From positions 88,763,980 to 88,827,979 of the forward strand of contig CP136063.1 in NCBI GenBank assembly GCA_032622095.1: a stretch of 64,000 nt of DNA, in the 5' to 3' direction. Below the pieces are notes generated by a model. That model saw only the letters and a program-made list of their open reading frames with translations, ran no database searches and was not told the DNA's origin. This stretch comes from Siphonodentalium dalli. Taxonomy: Eukaryota; Mollusca; Scaphopoda; Gadilida; Siphonodentaliidae. This document shows positions 12,082 through 23,869 of the stretch, one piece after another. Both the position numbers and the translations under genes were made by a program. Within the stretch, counting starts at the first letter, position 1; each line of letters starts with the position of its first letter.

Positions 12082-13344
12082 GTGCAAAGAACGTTATCAG
12101 TGTATTGTTTCTTGTTTTGCTTCTTGCAAGCGACAGATTTAGACTGTCGACCGTCGAATTTAATTTTTGTTTAGTTCGTCGTCTGTTCGTTCATGTGTGT
12201 CTTTCTAAGATTGTCACTTGTTAGTGTACCATATATACTGTTTTCATATTTCCATTGACTCCGGGGTCACTTACATGTACATGTAACGTGTACTAGCCCG
12301 GCACCAGAGCGATTGTCCTTCTATCGTTTCTATGCGCAGTGTAGGGATTGTGCGTATTATGTATCCTTGGTAACTATGAAATACTTAGACACATAGATGG
12401 GTACACGTGTATTGCAAGCTTTTACCTCATCCGCATGACATGTCACATGGATGAGGCTATTTAGGTCGTAATACATGTTGACGACGTACACATAAAATGC
12501 GTTTTGTCCGGGAGCTGAACGGGTACCCGTGCATTCCCTCTGGATTTAACTTCACCCCACTCATTTTGTTTCGTATTATGTCCTTCAACTTTTAAAGAAT
12601 GTCAACACACACAAAAAATGCTATTCTTGGAGTCCTAGCCCTTTCCAAACACTCAAAAAATCGATTTTAAAGAACGCGATATAAAATTTCACAAAAAAAA
12701 AATCGCAATTAGGATTCTAGTCATAATTTAACAAGAAATGAGCAGAACTGTATACTGTAAGCGTAGCATACCATTACCCATGAATATTCCAACTCATTGG
12801 AACGAAAAGTGGTACTTTGGCTCAAAATGGCCGCCAAACTATGGAACATGGTAGATATTGCCCCAACGTTCCCTGCAATCGCTTACACGTGGGGTTGATG
12901 AGTACAATTGGCCATTCTGCCTTTTATACATTGAATACTAGCATGTCTGATGCACCTTGGTTAATTGTCACAATTGTCACCAGAAACATTGGATTTTTCT
13001 CTCACAAACGTGACATAAATATCGGCAAAAATTAACTTTTCAAGTTTGGACCATTTGTTCAAGTAAATGCATCTATCGTTGGTATGAAAGGTGTGTATTG
13101 TTTGATCTATCTTAAATGTGTCACACTACGGTGTTTATAGACCAAATTATTCAAGATTACTTCCAAAATGGCAATCAAATTTGGTAAAAAGTTGATTTTT
13201 TTTTACATATATCCCGAACATTATTATCTGCTGTCCCTAAAAGGTAGCAAATTGTGACTCACTTGGTTATTATATAAGTTAGTTAGTCAACTGACCACTA
13301 AATGTTCTATTCTGGTTGTGCCAGACAAATTCATTTTAAAGTTG

Positions 13345-13895
13345 CAGTATAGATTTTTGCCGAGAACCTCTTTTGGGATTTTGGCCATATCTTAATGGAA
13401 ATGGACAGAACTTTGAAACGGAATTGAGATTAACCATCACCTGTGGCTATCCTGGCACCGTTGGGATAAAAATTTATCAAGTTGGTACAGGGTGGAGGTT
13501 AAGGTGGCACCCAGGGAGTTATTGTATGGTCATAAATGATGCGAATAGGTATAAAATGAGTGTATATATGGTGATGAGTGAGGTGTCCACGGAGAGATGT
13601 ATAGGTATACAAGGAGTGGCTGTATGATCTAGGGATCTGCGAATCGGGAATTTTGCATCGAATCGAATCTCGATATCGAATATCCATCCTGATATCGACA
13701 TCGAATCTAATTTCGAATCGAATCAGCTAGTGGTTGCCATTGTTTTCCAGTGTACAACCACACAGCCAGTCGATGTATATATATTCACATGATCATACTA
13801 TGATCATGTGAATATATATACGTCGAGTGGCTGTATGGTTGTATGGTTATGTGTACCGAGTATGGGTGTACCCGGGTAGCTGTATGGGTACTGAT
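13345..13895. other. Segment present only in the 12-15 kb copy, with a long hairpin
   Basis: The partner (near 56095) passes straight from AAAGTTGCAATAT to GGATATAACGAG, while this copy has about 550 extra bases there. The segment includes ATCGAAT-rich simple sequence (about 13650-13730) and a near-perfect inverted repeat at about 13776-13823 centred on CATACTATG. It is either an insertion here or a deletion in the partner. Confidence 0.6.
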
Positions 13896-14670
13896 GTGGT
13901 GTATGGATATAACGAGAGTAGCTACATGGTCATATGTGTGTTGTTCTTGTATATATAGAGTGACCGTGTGGTGATGGGTGAGATGTACAGGTGTACATTG
14001 GGTGGTTGTACTGGCACTGATGGGTGTATATGTATACATGTGTTGTCCGTATGATCATGGGTGGGGTGTATGTATAAATCGGGAGTTGTTGTATGGCTAT
14101 ATCATATGTAATGTGTATATATGTACATGGACTGACTGCTCGGTCAACATTGAAGTGTATATGCATACATGGAGTATGCTGGGTGGTCATTGGCGAGCGT
14201 GTGGGTATATAGGGAGTGCCCTTGTGGTAATGGGTGTGGTGTATATTTATATATGTCGTGGATGTATTACCATTGGTGGGTATACTGTATAGGTATACAT
14301 GCAGGGAGTAGCTGTATGCTCATGGATGGCGTGTATGAGTATACAGTGAGTTGCTGAATTGTCATGTGTATATGCATGTATGGAAGATATGAGTGGCCAT
14401 GTGTGCGGCGTATAATCTATTGGTATATCTGGAAGGGGTGTATGGCCATCGGTGAGGCGTGTATGTATACCTGGACTGACTATGTGGTCATGGGTGGGGC
14501 GTATATGTATATATCTAGTGGCCAAATGACAATGAGTGTGGCGAATAGGTATACAGGGAGTGACTGTATGGCCAATGGTGAGGTGAATGTGTGCGCAAAG
14601 AGTGACTGTATGATTAGGAATATGGTGAATAGGTATACAGGGAGTGACTATATGGTCATGTGTCAGGTGT
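13896..14670. repeat. Degenerate ~55-65-bp satellite (TATGTATAC...GGAGTGACTGTATGG)
   Basis: Diverged units share GTATA.GTATACA.GGAGTGACTGTATGGTCATGGGTG. The array recurs in the duplicated copy at about 56100-56745 and 57547-57650. The open frames on both strands here, rich in Tyr/Thr/His or Met/Gly/Tyr, are repeat artefacts. Confidence 0.75.
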
Positions 14671-14684
14671 AGGAGTAGACCATA

Positions 14685-15110
14685 TATGGAATTCATTAAT
14701 ATTCATGAAATCCATATACGGAATGCACCTCCAGAACTTTGACATGTAGCACTTAAAACGCGGAACTGGGTCTGGATGGATCCAATATGGCCGCGACGTG
14801 GTGTCTATGCTTATTTTACATGTAGACCATGCATGCATGTTGGACTAATTTAGAGCTGGCAGCGATAATGAACGTGTTATGTGGTATTACATTTTCACGT
14901 TAATTAAAAAAAGAAACAAGAGAGCGAATTTCCCATTTAAGACAACGCAGTATACGTTTTCCAAACAATCGCGCATTATTCCGTTTCCGATTCAGGATCT
15001 TAAGTGAATTGGCGAGATCACTGAGTCGCTATACCATATTGAATCCATCCAACCCATTCCGTGGTTTAAGTGCTACCTGTAGGTCAAAGTTCTGAATTAG
15101 CATTCCACAT
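14685..15110. repeat. Imperfect long inverted repeat (possible MITE)
   Basis: A left arm (about 14725-14805: CCAGAACTTTGAC, GCACTTAAAACGCGGAA, GGATGGATCCAATATGG) is the imperfect reverse complement of a right arm (about 15020-15105). In the duplicated copy the same arms (about 57690-57780 and 59030-59130) enclose a foldback element. Confidence 0.55.
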
Positions 15111-15321
15111 GGCTTATCTACAGAAACAATAAAATACCAACAAAGGCCCGCCGTGCATGTGGGTCCTGCTGAGGTAGGGACAAATGATCTGATTATGTTA
15201 ACAAAATGTACCGTTTGTTTAAGTTGTCATTTCCATAGCCTTTTTTGTCTAATCTGAACGGATGGAAGATAAAAATCATTATATTTATAAAACATTCAAA
15301 AACATATTGTATTATATTTAA
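15111..15321. other. Unassigned sequence
   Basis: Past the end of the 12-15 kb homology, nothing is recognisable up to MITE A1. Confidence 0.3.
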
Positions 15322-15801
15322 AGGTACTCAATCCGTAAAGAGGGTCCCCATCTCAACAGATTCCAACAACAACAATCCGATCAGAGGGTCCTATATTACT
15401 ATTTCTTTGGCTTTGGGGGTAACAAATATTTGATTCGAGTCGAGGAACCCATCAAACAAAGCTCAGAGTTATTAGATATTGATTTTTGAAATTTGTTATG
15501 TTCTCGAGATGAGTACTAATAATTGCCGTCAATTTCGTATCCTGCTCGAGATTTTTACACCAAAACTCTATTCAAACAGACAAGGATTGATAACTCTAAC
15601 ATCAAGTGGTAATAAAAACGCAATTTTGACTGAGATCTGGGCCAGAAAGTATTCCCGATAATGAAAAATAATAGATTTCTAAAATTGATATCTAACAAAT
15701 CTGAGCTTTGATGGGTGACTTCCTCGACTCGAATCAAATATTTTTGACCCCCGAAGCCATTGAAATAGTAATTGAGAGGAGTTTTATCGGATTGAGTACC
15801 T
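15322..15801. mobile_element. MITE family A, copy 1 (480 bp)
   Basis: The ends AGGTACTCAATCCG and CGGATTGAGTACCT are inverted repeats flanked on both sides by TTAA, which also fits a TA target. The interior (TTTGGGGGTAACAAATATTTG, then GATTCGAGTCGAGGAACCCA) is shared with copies near 25540, 36142 and 41114. It is non-coding. Confidence 0.8.
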
Positions 15802-15805
15802 TTAA

Positions 15806-16572
15806 ATAATGACCAATTTTGTTGTTGAAAACCGACCATAATCATAATGGCAATTTCTGTCATTTTGCAAACACCTGAGTTTTGCCATAATTAAAATATT
15901 GTATGATTTATATGTTCATGAATTTTTTTTGCAGACATTAACTTTTTCTCAAATCGCTCTTTTTGGCCAAACACCACGAAAATGAAAAAATTAGAAATAA
16001 TAATGATACAGTTTCTTAAGGGTCAGACGCACGTTTGGCCAAAATTTTCTGGTATTTCTAAATGGATTTTCTCAAAATCTGTCAGGAATTTATTTGTGAA
16101 ATTTGGTTCAAACGATTATTGTGATACAATATTTAAGAACCATCGAACAATTTGTTATTATAAACTCATTCACTTAACTTTTATGGCATGGAAAATATTT
16201 AAAATTTCACCGTTTTCAGGCACCAAGAATGTCTGCAAATTAGATTTGTTTCAAAAGTGCAGTCCATATATCCATGATATCATATCCGAAGATCATGAGA
16301 GGAGACTTCATTTTTCTTGATTCATGAAATTTTATGATTATTTTCAAGTAGAAAGACAACTACCCACAAATAATTTTCAATATTTGAGAATTTTCATGTC
16401 ATTCATGTTGTTCAATGAAAAATTGGGCCGAGATGAGTTCTGGGTCATGGCTTCATAGCCACGTTAAAGCTGACCACCATTTCTTAACACTGAGGCCTAA
16501 TTTCCGGTTGATTGCCCCCTGCTTGAGTGGACCACACTACGCATCAACATTTGTTTTCTTTGGGCTGGAATA
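15806..16572. other. Unassigned AT-rich sequence
   Basis: The small plus-strand frame at 15982-16320 has no recognisable domain and no splice context, and AT-rich composition explains it. A loosely related stretch near 35830-36000 (TCAGGCGCATGTTTTGCCAAAAT) suggests a degenerate dispersed repeat. Confidence 0.35.
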
Positions 16573-16764
16573 GTTGTGACTGCTTTATTCTTCATTACAA
16601 TATATGGGGGTATGACACTATATTATGTAATTAAAAATCTAACTTCACATAATGATACAAATGAAGCCTCCTCTCATGGAGCCAAGACAATAAGCTGTTT
16701 GGTGATTGGAGTGTTGTGTGAAATTATTAATTATTCTATCAGTTCTTGGTACCGTATACAGAAT
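16573..16764 (+). CDS. Candidate internal exon of a membrane protein (unrecognised)
   Basis: A pyrimidine-rich acceptor ending TGGAATAG precedes an open frame that ends at a possible GTAAGG donor after CAGAAT. The translation holds two hydrophobic stretches (ALFFITIYGGMTLYYVI and ISCLVIGVLCEIINYSI) separated by a polar loop with an N-glycosylation-type NLTS, then SSWYRIQN. The arrangement loosely recalls an anoctamin-type membrane segment, but I do not recognise it firmly. No neighbouring exons were found within several kilobases, so it could be an orphan exon, a pseudogene fragment or chance. Confidence 0.25.
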
Positions 16765-16902
16765 GTAAGGAAACCTTAAATTTTGAATTTAAAACTTTGC
16801 TGGTTACAAATCATTCTGCATTATTCTGAGAAACTGAACTGTCATTCATTTGGAAATTGTCTTGATAAAATCAGAATGAACTGTAACCGACAGAAGTCTT
16901 AA

Positions 16903-17350
16903 AGGCCCACTTAATTTTCGAACCCCCAAATCACATTATATAAAACATATTCCTTATTATATACCATTTAAAAGAGGAAGCTCCAAAATAATGTATTATC
17001 ATCTTATCCGGTGTAATAAACTGTGAACATGTTGTTTGTGTTGAGGAAACGACGTGTTTTTGTGCTTAAGTTTCAACTGGTTTGTACTACAAAGTCTATA
17101 GTTTTCAATGGAAGGGGAATAACTATATCTTAGTTTGAATTCTGTTGCATTCTGGGAGCGATACGGGGGAAATGTTTCTATGATTTCAGCTATTTGCTAT
17201 TACTCTATGGGCATCTTCTGAGACACAGACGCTCCAAATGCTGATGAATTATAGTATTTTAATCATATTTTATGTCATAGATTATTATTATAACCGTATA
17301 TCAAGGCACTATACAAAAAATAATCGGTGACTCGAAAATTAAATGGGCCT
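16903..17350. mobile_element. MITE family B, copy 1 (TTAA-flanked)
   Basis: The ends AGGCCCACTTAATTTTCGA and TCGAAAATTAAATGGGCCT are inverted, with TTAA on both sides. The interior (AAGAGGAAGCTCCAAAA, CAATGGAAGGGGAATAACT) is shared with copies at 27081-27531 (inverted), about 31979-32319 and 36886-37065. TTAA targets and lack of coding suit a piggyBac-type MITE. Confidence 0.8.
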
Positions 17351-17389
17351 TTAAATAAAAAACATTATTTAATACATTCTGTGCATATA

Positions 17390-17620
17390 TGGCAGTGGTC
17401 GACCAGCGTAGTAAGGGGACTGAACTTTGTGAGACCAGCCTAGCGAGGGACTGAACTACGTGAGACCATCGTGACAGGGGACTGAACTTTGTTAGACCAT
17501 CGTAGCGAGGGAGTGAACTATATGAGACCAGTGTAGCAGGGACTGAACTATGTGAGACCAGCGTAGCGAGGGACTGAACTACGAGAGACCATCGTGACAG
17601 GGGACTGAACTATGTGGAAT
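17390..17620. repeat. ~31-37-bp tandem repeat (GACCAGCGTAGCGAGGGGAC)
   Basis: About seven diverged units carry the theme GACCAGCGTAGCGAGGGGAC then TGAACTATGTGA. Three more units lie at about 18056-18150 and two at about 32363-32430, in each case next to the same downstream block. Confidence 0.8.
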
Positions 17621-17624
17621 CACT

Positions 17625-17960
17625 AAAATAAATGGTTTCCCACAGACGACAGTATTAACGTCTCAGCCAAATAGCTTGCAGGCCACTCCAGTGATGTTTA
17701 CTAGATTGACACCAGTTGATCACGAAAATGCAAGGAAAATCTAAGATAATGTGTTTACTTTTTAAAATAAATTCCCAAGTATGCGACAGGGCTATCCCAC
17801 AGTCAAATTTTACCTGGAAAAACCCAGAACTACACCAGCTAGTTAAATAATTTTCCCACTCACATTAATTCATTCCCCCATTGATTCACCAGTTTAAATT
17901 ATTCATATATGATGTACACATCAAATAAACAAGATTTCATCCTTTAATAGCGTGTATCAG
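17625..17960 (+). pseudogene. Decayed copy of the candidate terminal exon and 3' flank (see 50775-50992)
   Basis: The acceptor-like GGTTTCCCACAG and the following block (GACACCAGTTGATCACGAAA, then CGACAGGGCTATCCCA, then CAGCTAGTTAAATAA) match 50760-51090 and 32435-32740. An early TAG and indels break the reading frame that stays open at 50.8 kb. Confidence 0.5.
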
Positions 17961-18149
17961 GTTTCATATGAAGGCTATTTGTTCAGTTACCTTCACCTTC
18001 CACTGTGCACTCGCTCCCCGACTCTGGAACACATTTAGCTACCTGATTCCATGTCAGACCAGCAAAGCAGGGGACTGAACTCTGCCAGACCAGCATAGAA
18101 GGGGACCTAACTCTGTCAGATCAGCGTAGCGAGGGGACTGAACTCTCGT

Positions 18150-19540
18150 TGACTATCACCGTTAAGCCTAGTTGGCAAATCATCGCTACACCACCATTCA
18201 TGTTTACCTCCATCGGATGCTTATTCTGAGGAATTTTGGGCTAAAATTTCTGGGGGCGGGTTGGTGTGATATTTGGTTTCAAGTACATTCAATCGTAAAT
18301 AGCGATAATGTATTTTTCCGTGCAAAATAATGGATGTTTTGTCAACAGTGCCGGTATTTTCGTCATGGGTGACCATTTTCTGACACACCTATACAGCATT
18401 AAATATCGTTTTCTCTGCCGTTCCACCATTCACTGCGTGATGGACAATAATCACATTACTGGGCAAACATAAAACAGATAATACACACCTGTCCATTTGT
18501 CCGGAATCGTTGGTTCAGTGCTGAGTTCTAAATTCATGTCTCCAAAAATGACTCAAAAACTCGGAGTGCCTGTTGTTTCGAAATTACTGTCCGCACGGGG
18601 TATACGGCTTACTCGTAGATGGACATGTACATGTATGTCATTTTCACCCGCTCCGGTGACATCTGAGTTGGCTATCACGGCAACAGAGCCGTTTAAGCAG
18701 CGAATAATATAACATGTTATGTTGTGATCACTGCCGTTAGCATATTTGGCAAGTCATTCCTGGCTGAGGCGGACTGGCCGATCGGGAGACCGGGAAAAAT
18801 GTGGTTGGGCCGCAAATGTCATTACATGAATTTGTCAGCATCATATAACACCACGTAAAGTGCCCGTTAATCTCGAGATTTTAACAGTTACTCCCAGCTG
18901 TAAATCCCAAAAAAATTCTCACTCCCCCAATTGAAATTTCGAACACAATAAGAACGCTTTGCAGTGTAGGCCAGATTTGCGATTTTCTTGTGTAGTTTTC
19001 AAAATGTTCTCACCCCGTGCCGAACAACCATGGGCAGTCTGGTGTGTCCTGGTATCTTGTCCATAGCTGTTTGCATTTGTCTGGAGTTAGATCGCTTGCC
19101 TAGATGTTAGAATTTATGCAATTTTCAGGTAAAAATATCTGAATGGTCTCATACCGGGAATATATAGAAACATGGTTTATGATTATATAGGATACTAGGC
19201 CAGAGCACTGAGATGCAAAGGGTGTGCAAATGGAATTATGCAAGAACATTTGGTCTGATTCTGATTCGGGGGTGGAATTTCCCAAGGTGGACACACTGTT
19301 CCTGAACAGATTCTGATTCAAGGGGGTGCAAATGGGCTGGTATGATACAAATTGCCCGGGCCAGTTTTTTTACCCAGTCCACCTCTGATTCCTGGTGCTA
19401 TACACACTCTGGTTCTGTCCACAGTGCCGATTTTGCGACACAAAGTGATATTTTGAGCCCCGTGCACGACTTCATATACAGCATAATTTTACTTTTACAA
19501 AAATTGGAAGGGACTTTATGGCCCTGCTTTATATGCGCAT
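18150..19540. other. Unassigned sequence
   Basis: No gene or clear repeat was seen. Short open frames on both strands lack splice sites or recognisable domains. A GATTCTGATTC motif recurs around 19257-19320. Confidence 0.35.
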
Positions 19541-20040
19541 ATGTACGAAAATCTTAACCGTTCTCTAAAATCCTCCACAGGCCATGTTCACCCCTCTATG
19601 ATGTTTTCTATTCGGGCGGAGCACACATTCATGGCTAGCTTCAAATTGGTCGAAATACGAACCGTTCACGGAAATTGTCCATATGGTCCACCGAGGTTGG
19701 GGTTGCTGTTACGGTGAAATCCGAACCGTTCTCCAAAATAGTCCATATGACGTGTTTACTCCCTCCCCCTCCAGATGGAGGTATGTCTAGGCGGTTTTCG
19801 GAGCGCACGGCCATGTATTCAAACTGGTCGATATTCCAAACGTTATCTGAAATGGTCCATACTTACGTAATTTTGATACCTCGGGAGTTGACACCCAGCT
19901 AAGGTAGAGCTCAGATGTGCCGTGCTTCCGTTTGGGTTATTTTGGGGCGAAACATCCAACACAGAGCCAAATTCAGTAAATCTGAACCGTTCTCGCAAAT
20001 GGTACATATGCCATTTACTTTCACCCCTTGTGATACCCAC
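19540..20040. repeat. Degenerate ~140-bp tandem repeat
   Basis: About four units carry GAACCGTTCTC.AAAAT.GTCCATATG, a CACCCCT-type block and GCGGAGC.CA..CATG. They are read directly but are strongly diverged. Nothing coding was seen. Confidence 0.55.
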
Positions 20041-20800
20041 TCACAGTTTACACACTATGTAATCAAGTAACGGCAGGGAGGCAATTATACGTCGGCGCGG
20101 ATCGATTGACCAACGGCGGTGATCGAGTTACAACAACGTTTAACGGCAAACAATGGTGGCGATTGTTACTATTTTTAGAATAATCGAGGCGAGGAGTTTA
20201 GTGACACGTTATTTTAAGGTGTGTATTTATCTCTCGCTTTTGTTTATATACATTTATTAACGCCCCAATTTATACAGATTACATCCGCTATATATACGCA
20301 GCTTTAAACCACGTACCAACTGTAGTCAAAATGTTTTGCGGAAAAAACCTACTCCATGCGAATGTCAGTTTCCAGCTTGAAATTGTCAATATTTCTACGA
20401 CTTTCGACAGTACAACAGCCATGTTGTTTAATTTAGTGTACGTGTATTCATGGGTTACGCGAAGCACATATCACACATGTTAGTGTTCAGTCCGTCTCGG
20501 ACATGCTTACCACACAATAAAAACAAAGGTTTGAATCATTCTTGGATTTTATTTTAGAACTGTCAATTATTTTGTTTAGTGCATAATTCCATTACTTACT
20601 ATACAAATCTTCCCACGGAGATTAAGATCCCAAAACACATTCATAATGGAATATACCGTAGGTCTATACGCCAAATATATTATATGATATTATTCAGTCT
20701 GGAGTAAACTACATGTACCCACATATTTAAACAAAAACAGTATCAGTATGAATATGAGTGTATGTTTACATAGACTGGGTATTAGTATGCACCGTACCGA
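20041..20800. other. Unassigned sequence
   Basis: No gene, RNA or strong repeat was recognised. Confidence 0.3.
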
Positions 20801-20804
20801 GTTC

Positions 20805-22260
20805 TGTGGGTATATATTTTGTCGCGATGTCTCCGACGTCCGTCCATACAAATATTTTGCATTATAACCCAAGCATCAGTTGTCGGATTTTGATGTCCTT
20901 TGTTATGGTGATATAGACCAACAGCATGGGAGAACAGACATCTACATATTGTGGGTTTCGTCCACGCATACCTATCATAGTTATGGTCGTTATTGGACTT
21001 AGAAAACAACATACAATGAACGTTTTGCATTATAACTCATCAGTTGTCGGAGTTTTGATGTCATTTTGAAAAACCAGCATGGGGGATATCTACATATCTC
21101 TGGTTTTATCCACACTTATCTCTGGTTTTATCCACACTTTCATACTAGAGTTCTGGCCCTTGTATGACTTACACAAATAAAACGCCACTGTCTGGCGCAC
21201 AGTCTGGGGCATATGCCCATATTTCCCCAGATGGAACAACTAATGCAATAATTTTAATAGATTGTAATAGATTGGTACGCGAAATAATGGGTTAACCCAG
21301 GGGGGGCCTGGAAAAAAAATTGCACATATAGGGCCCAAAAAGTTTTTTTCCGACCCCGAGGGACCCACCACCCCATTTGTGCAAATTTTTTCCTCCAAAA
21401 TTTGGGGACCCACCCGCCTTTCTCATGTTTTTATCAAAATTTCAGAGTTTTTTTTAGCCGTTCTTCAATAACTGTGTTAACTGCCATTCAATCCCATTCC
21501 ACTATCCTTTTTTGGTGCAAACTCTTGCTGTGTACCATTAAGACTCAAGCGATAACATGCTTAATTGGTAAACACAGATCAGAAAAACGAAAAATAAACT
21601 GTATTTCCAGGTGTTTCCTGGTGTAACAACAATAATAAAGCATTCTTTAGGTACACTATATGTCACAAATCGCCCTAGACCCCATTATAGCCTTAATATA
21701 TCGAGTGTGTTGTGTCTGACAGAGAACACTGGCCAGTGTAAATAGTGTCAAACAGGTCAGGGGTTCCATAATTATTTGTGCATGACCAAAGAACTCTTTA
21801 GTCTTATCCACCGGGGTGCCGGTGGGGAGGGGAATTGTTTTTGGTTAGGTATACACATACATATATGGTTTTATTATACCCCCGATATTAGTTGGCGGGT
21901 ACATAGTTGACGTCTCGAGCCGTCCGTGCGTCCGTACTCAAGAGTCGGTTGTCATATTTTGATGCTCTATGGCACGGTGACGGACCAGAAATGGGGTACA
22001 AATATGCATAATATCACGGGTTGTGAGCACCAATGCCTACCAGAGTTATGGGCCCTGTTCGACTTTATGAAATTCAGTCCGTACAAAGTTTTTGCAATAT
22101 AAGTTGAAGTGTCGATTGTCGAATTTTGATGTGGTTTGGTATGGTGATAGACCAGAATGATAGGGAAGGATGTATGCACATATTACTGCATATCACAGGT
22201 TTCGCCTGTCAATGCATACCAGAGTTACCGGTCTTGTTCCATCCGTAAACACATTTTGCA
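20805..22260. repeat. Diverged ~170-200-bp repeat units, interrupted
   Basis: Units at about 20810, 20995, 21900 and 22080 share CCGTCCATACAAA.ATTTTGCAT, ATCAGTTGTCGGATTTTGATG, TATGGTGATA.ACCAG and a GTTTCG/TCCACGCATACC block. The intervening piece (21300-21890) includes a poly-G/poly-T stretch like those near 23110, 30590 and 31750. Confidence 0.55.
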
Positions 22261-23865
22261 TTATTATAACTCAACCATTTGTATGTACATTTGTTCACTA
22301 GAGTCTGCAGTATAGTCTCAGTCAGATTGTATTATTGATTTTACTTTTAGTTTGAACTTTGAAGACATTGAAGAATGTCATTTCTCAATGCATCTGAATG
22401 CATCACATTATTTCAGTTCATCTATTTGTAAGCGATAACAGTATACAATTAGTATTTTAGTTTAGTCTTGTTGAGCAGTAAAGCTCCAAGATGAAGTTCG
22501 GAAATTCAATGAGAATAGCGTTACCTTCAGTTGGGATTGTCTGAGCAGTAAACAGTAACGGTCATTTATCATAACCAATTCAGTTTTATTTGGATAAATG
22601 TTGCAAATTAACATTACTTGGCAATACTTGCAATCATTCAAGATGAGAAATAACCAGAAGGAATGAATTTGATTACATGCCAGAACAAGACAGTATTTCA
22701 GACATTAGAAATTTATGAGATACCCTTTTCAATTTCATGTTATGCAACAGTCAGGTTAATGATATCTAGTCATCATTGAGTATTCACCATGTAGTATCCA
22801 ATTTGTGATACAGTTTTTTTATTTTTTTACTTTTATTCAGGTAATACAACTGGGTAATATATTAATTTTGTTACTATTAAAATATTTCTTTCATTGATCA
22901 TAAGTTTCCTGAACGGTATTACGGTGGTCCACTGTGAAGTGGGCCGGGATCCTGTGAAATCCAGAATGTTGCTAAATCTGAGGCTAAAGAGTCACTATAG
23001 CTGCCTATATAGCCCTATACCAACAAACATGGTACTAACATGCTTACAAACAACATTACATGGTCAGTACTTGTAAATTGTTTGAAAAAAACCATTTTGG
23101 AAAAGATTTACAAGCACAATTTGTTCGGCCTCTGGACCACCAACCCACCCGGCCCTATATACGGAATTTTTTTTTGCAGACCCCCCCCCCCCCCTGGTTA
23201 ACAGGAAATAAATTGAAGCGATTTTTGTGTCAAAAGACGCTGCAGAGTCCTCACTGTAACATATATAAAATCCGCAAAAATCCGCTTTGGGGAAACTTTG
23301 TTATTCAAGATGGCGGATCAGTTCTCGAAATAAGTCATTATACAATACGAAAAAACGGCTTCTTTACCAATTTATTCCGGGTCTAACTGCCATACTTTAG
23401 GTTACAGTGAAGTAATTCGATTGGTAGCTCCCTCCAACGGATTTTGGATGCAGGAGAGAATTAAAAAAAAATTGGGCTCTGGTTGGTTAATAGTAGTTTC
23501 GATATTTAAACATATTAAAATACATGCAATCACTCCTCTTCAAGTTGTAATTTCAGACTCCAAACAAAACATTGCACATTGCAAAGCACGTGGTTCCTAG
23601 ATTGAATTTTTTTGGTGTGAGGTAAAAAATGTCAATATTTTGTTCATGCAATTCTGACTCTAGATTATAAATTCCAAATTTAAAGGTATATTTCATGCTA
23701 GACTATATGATTTTTTCATGCACAAACTTTGCGCAGATGCCAATCCTGGTGATCATGTACTCATTTATCACAATTCGTGGATAGTCAGGGCTGCAGGCCA
23801 TTATATGTTAACACTGAGGCCTATGGGAAATAATTACTTCACTGTAACCTATAGAGGGCATGTAT
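22261..23865. other. Unassigned sequence with a G/C homopolymer patch
   Basis: No gene was recognised. About 23160-23200 has a T-run, GCAGA and a long C-run, resembling the poly-T/GCA/CCACC patches near 21340 and 30620. The open frame at 23060-23386 is built on these low-complexity runs. Confidence 0.3.
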
Positions 23866-23869
23866 ATAT

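Larger units (their letters stand above)
12030..15110. repeat. Diverged copy of 54520-59110 (intron side of the repeat-protein gene)
   Basis: Starting in the exon 2 lead-in, this segment stays collinear with 54520-59110 to about 15110, with scattered substitutions and indels. Conserved blocks include GTTCGTCGTCTGTTCGTTCA, the GTACTAGCCCGGCA block, the CTCAAAATGGCCGCCAAA block and the short TATGTATAC satellite. It lacks the two elements inserted at 56748-57546 and 57894-58948 of the partner, so it preserves their empty sites. It has its own extra ~550 bp at about 13345-13895. No gene was seen in it. Confidence 0.85.

Noticed and set aside
13785-14696. His/Thr/Tyr-rich minus frames and Met/Gly/Tyr-rich plus frames
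   Set aside because: They arise from the degenerate TATGTATAC satellite and change frame freely between the duplicated copies.
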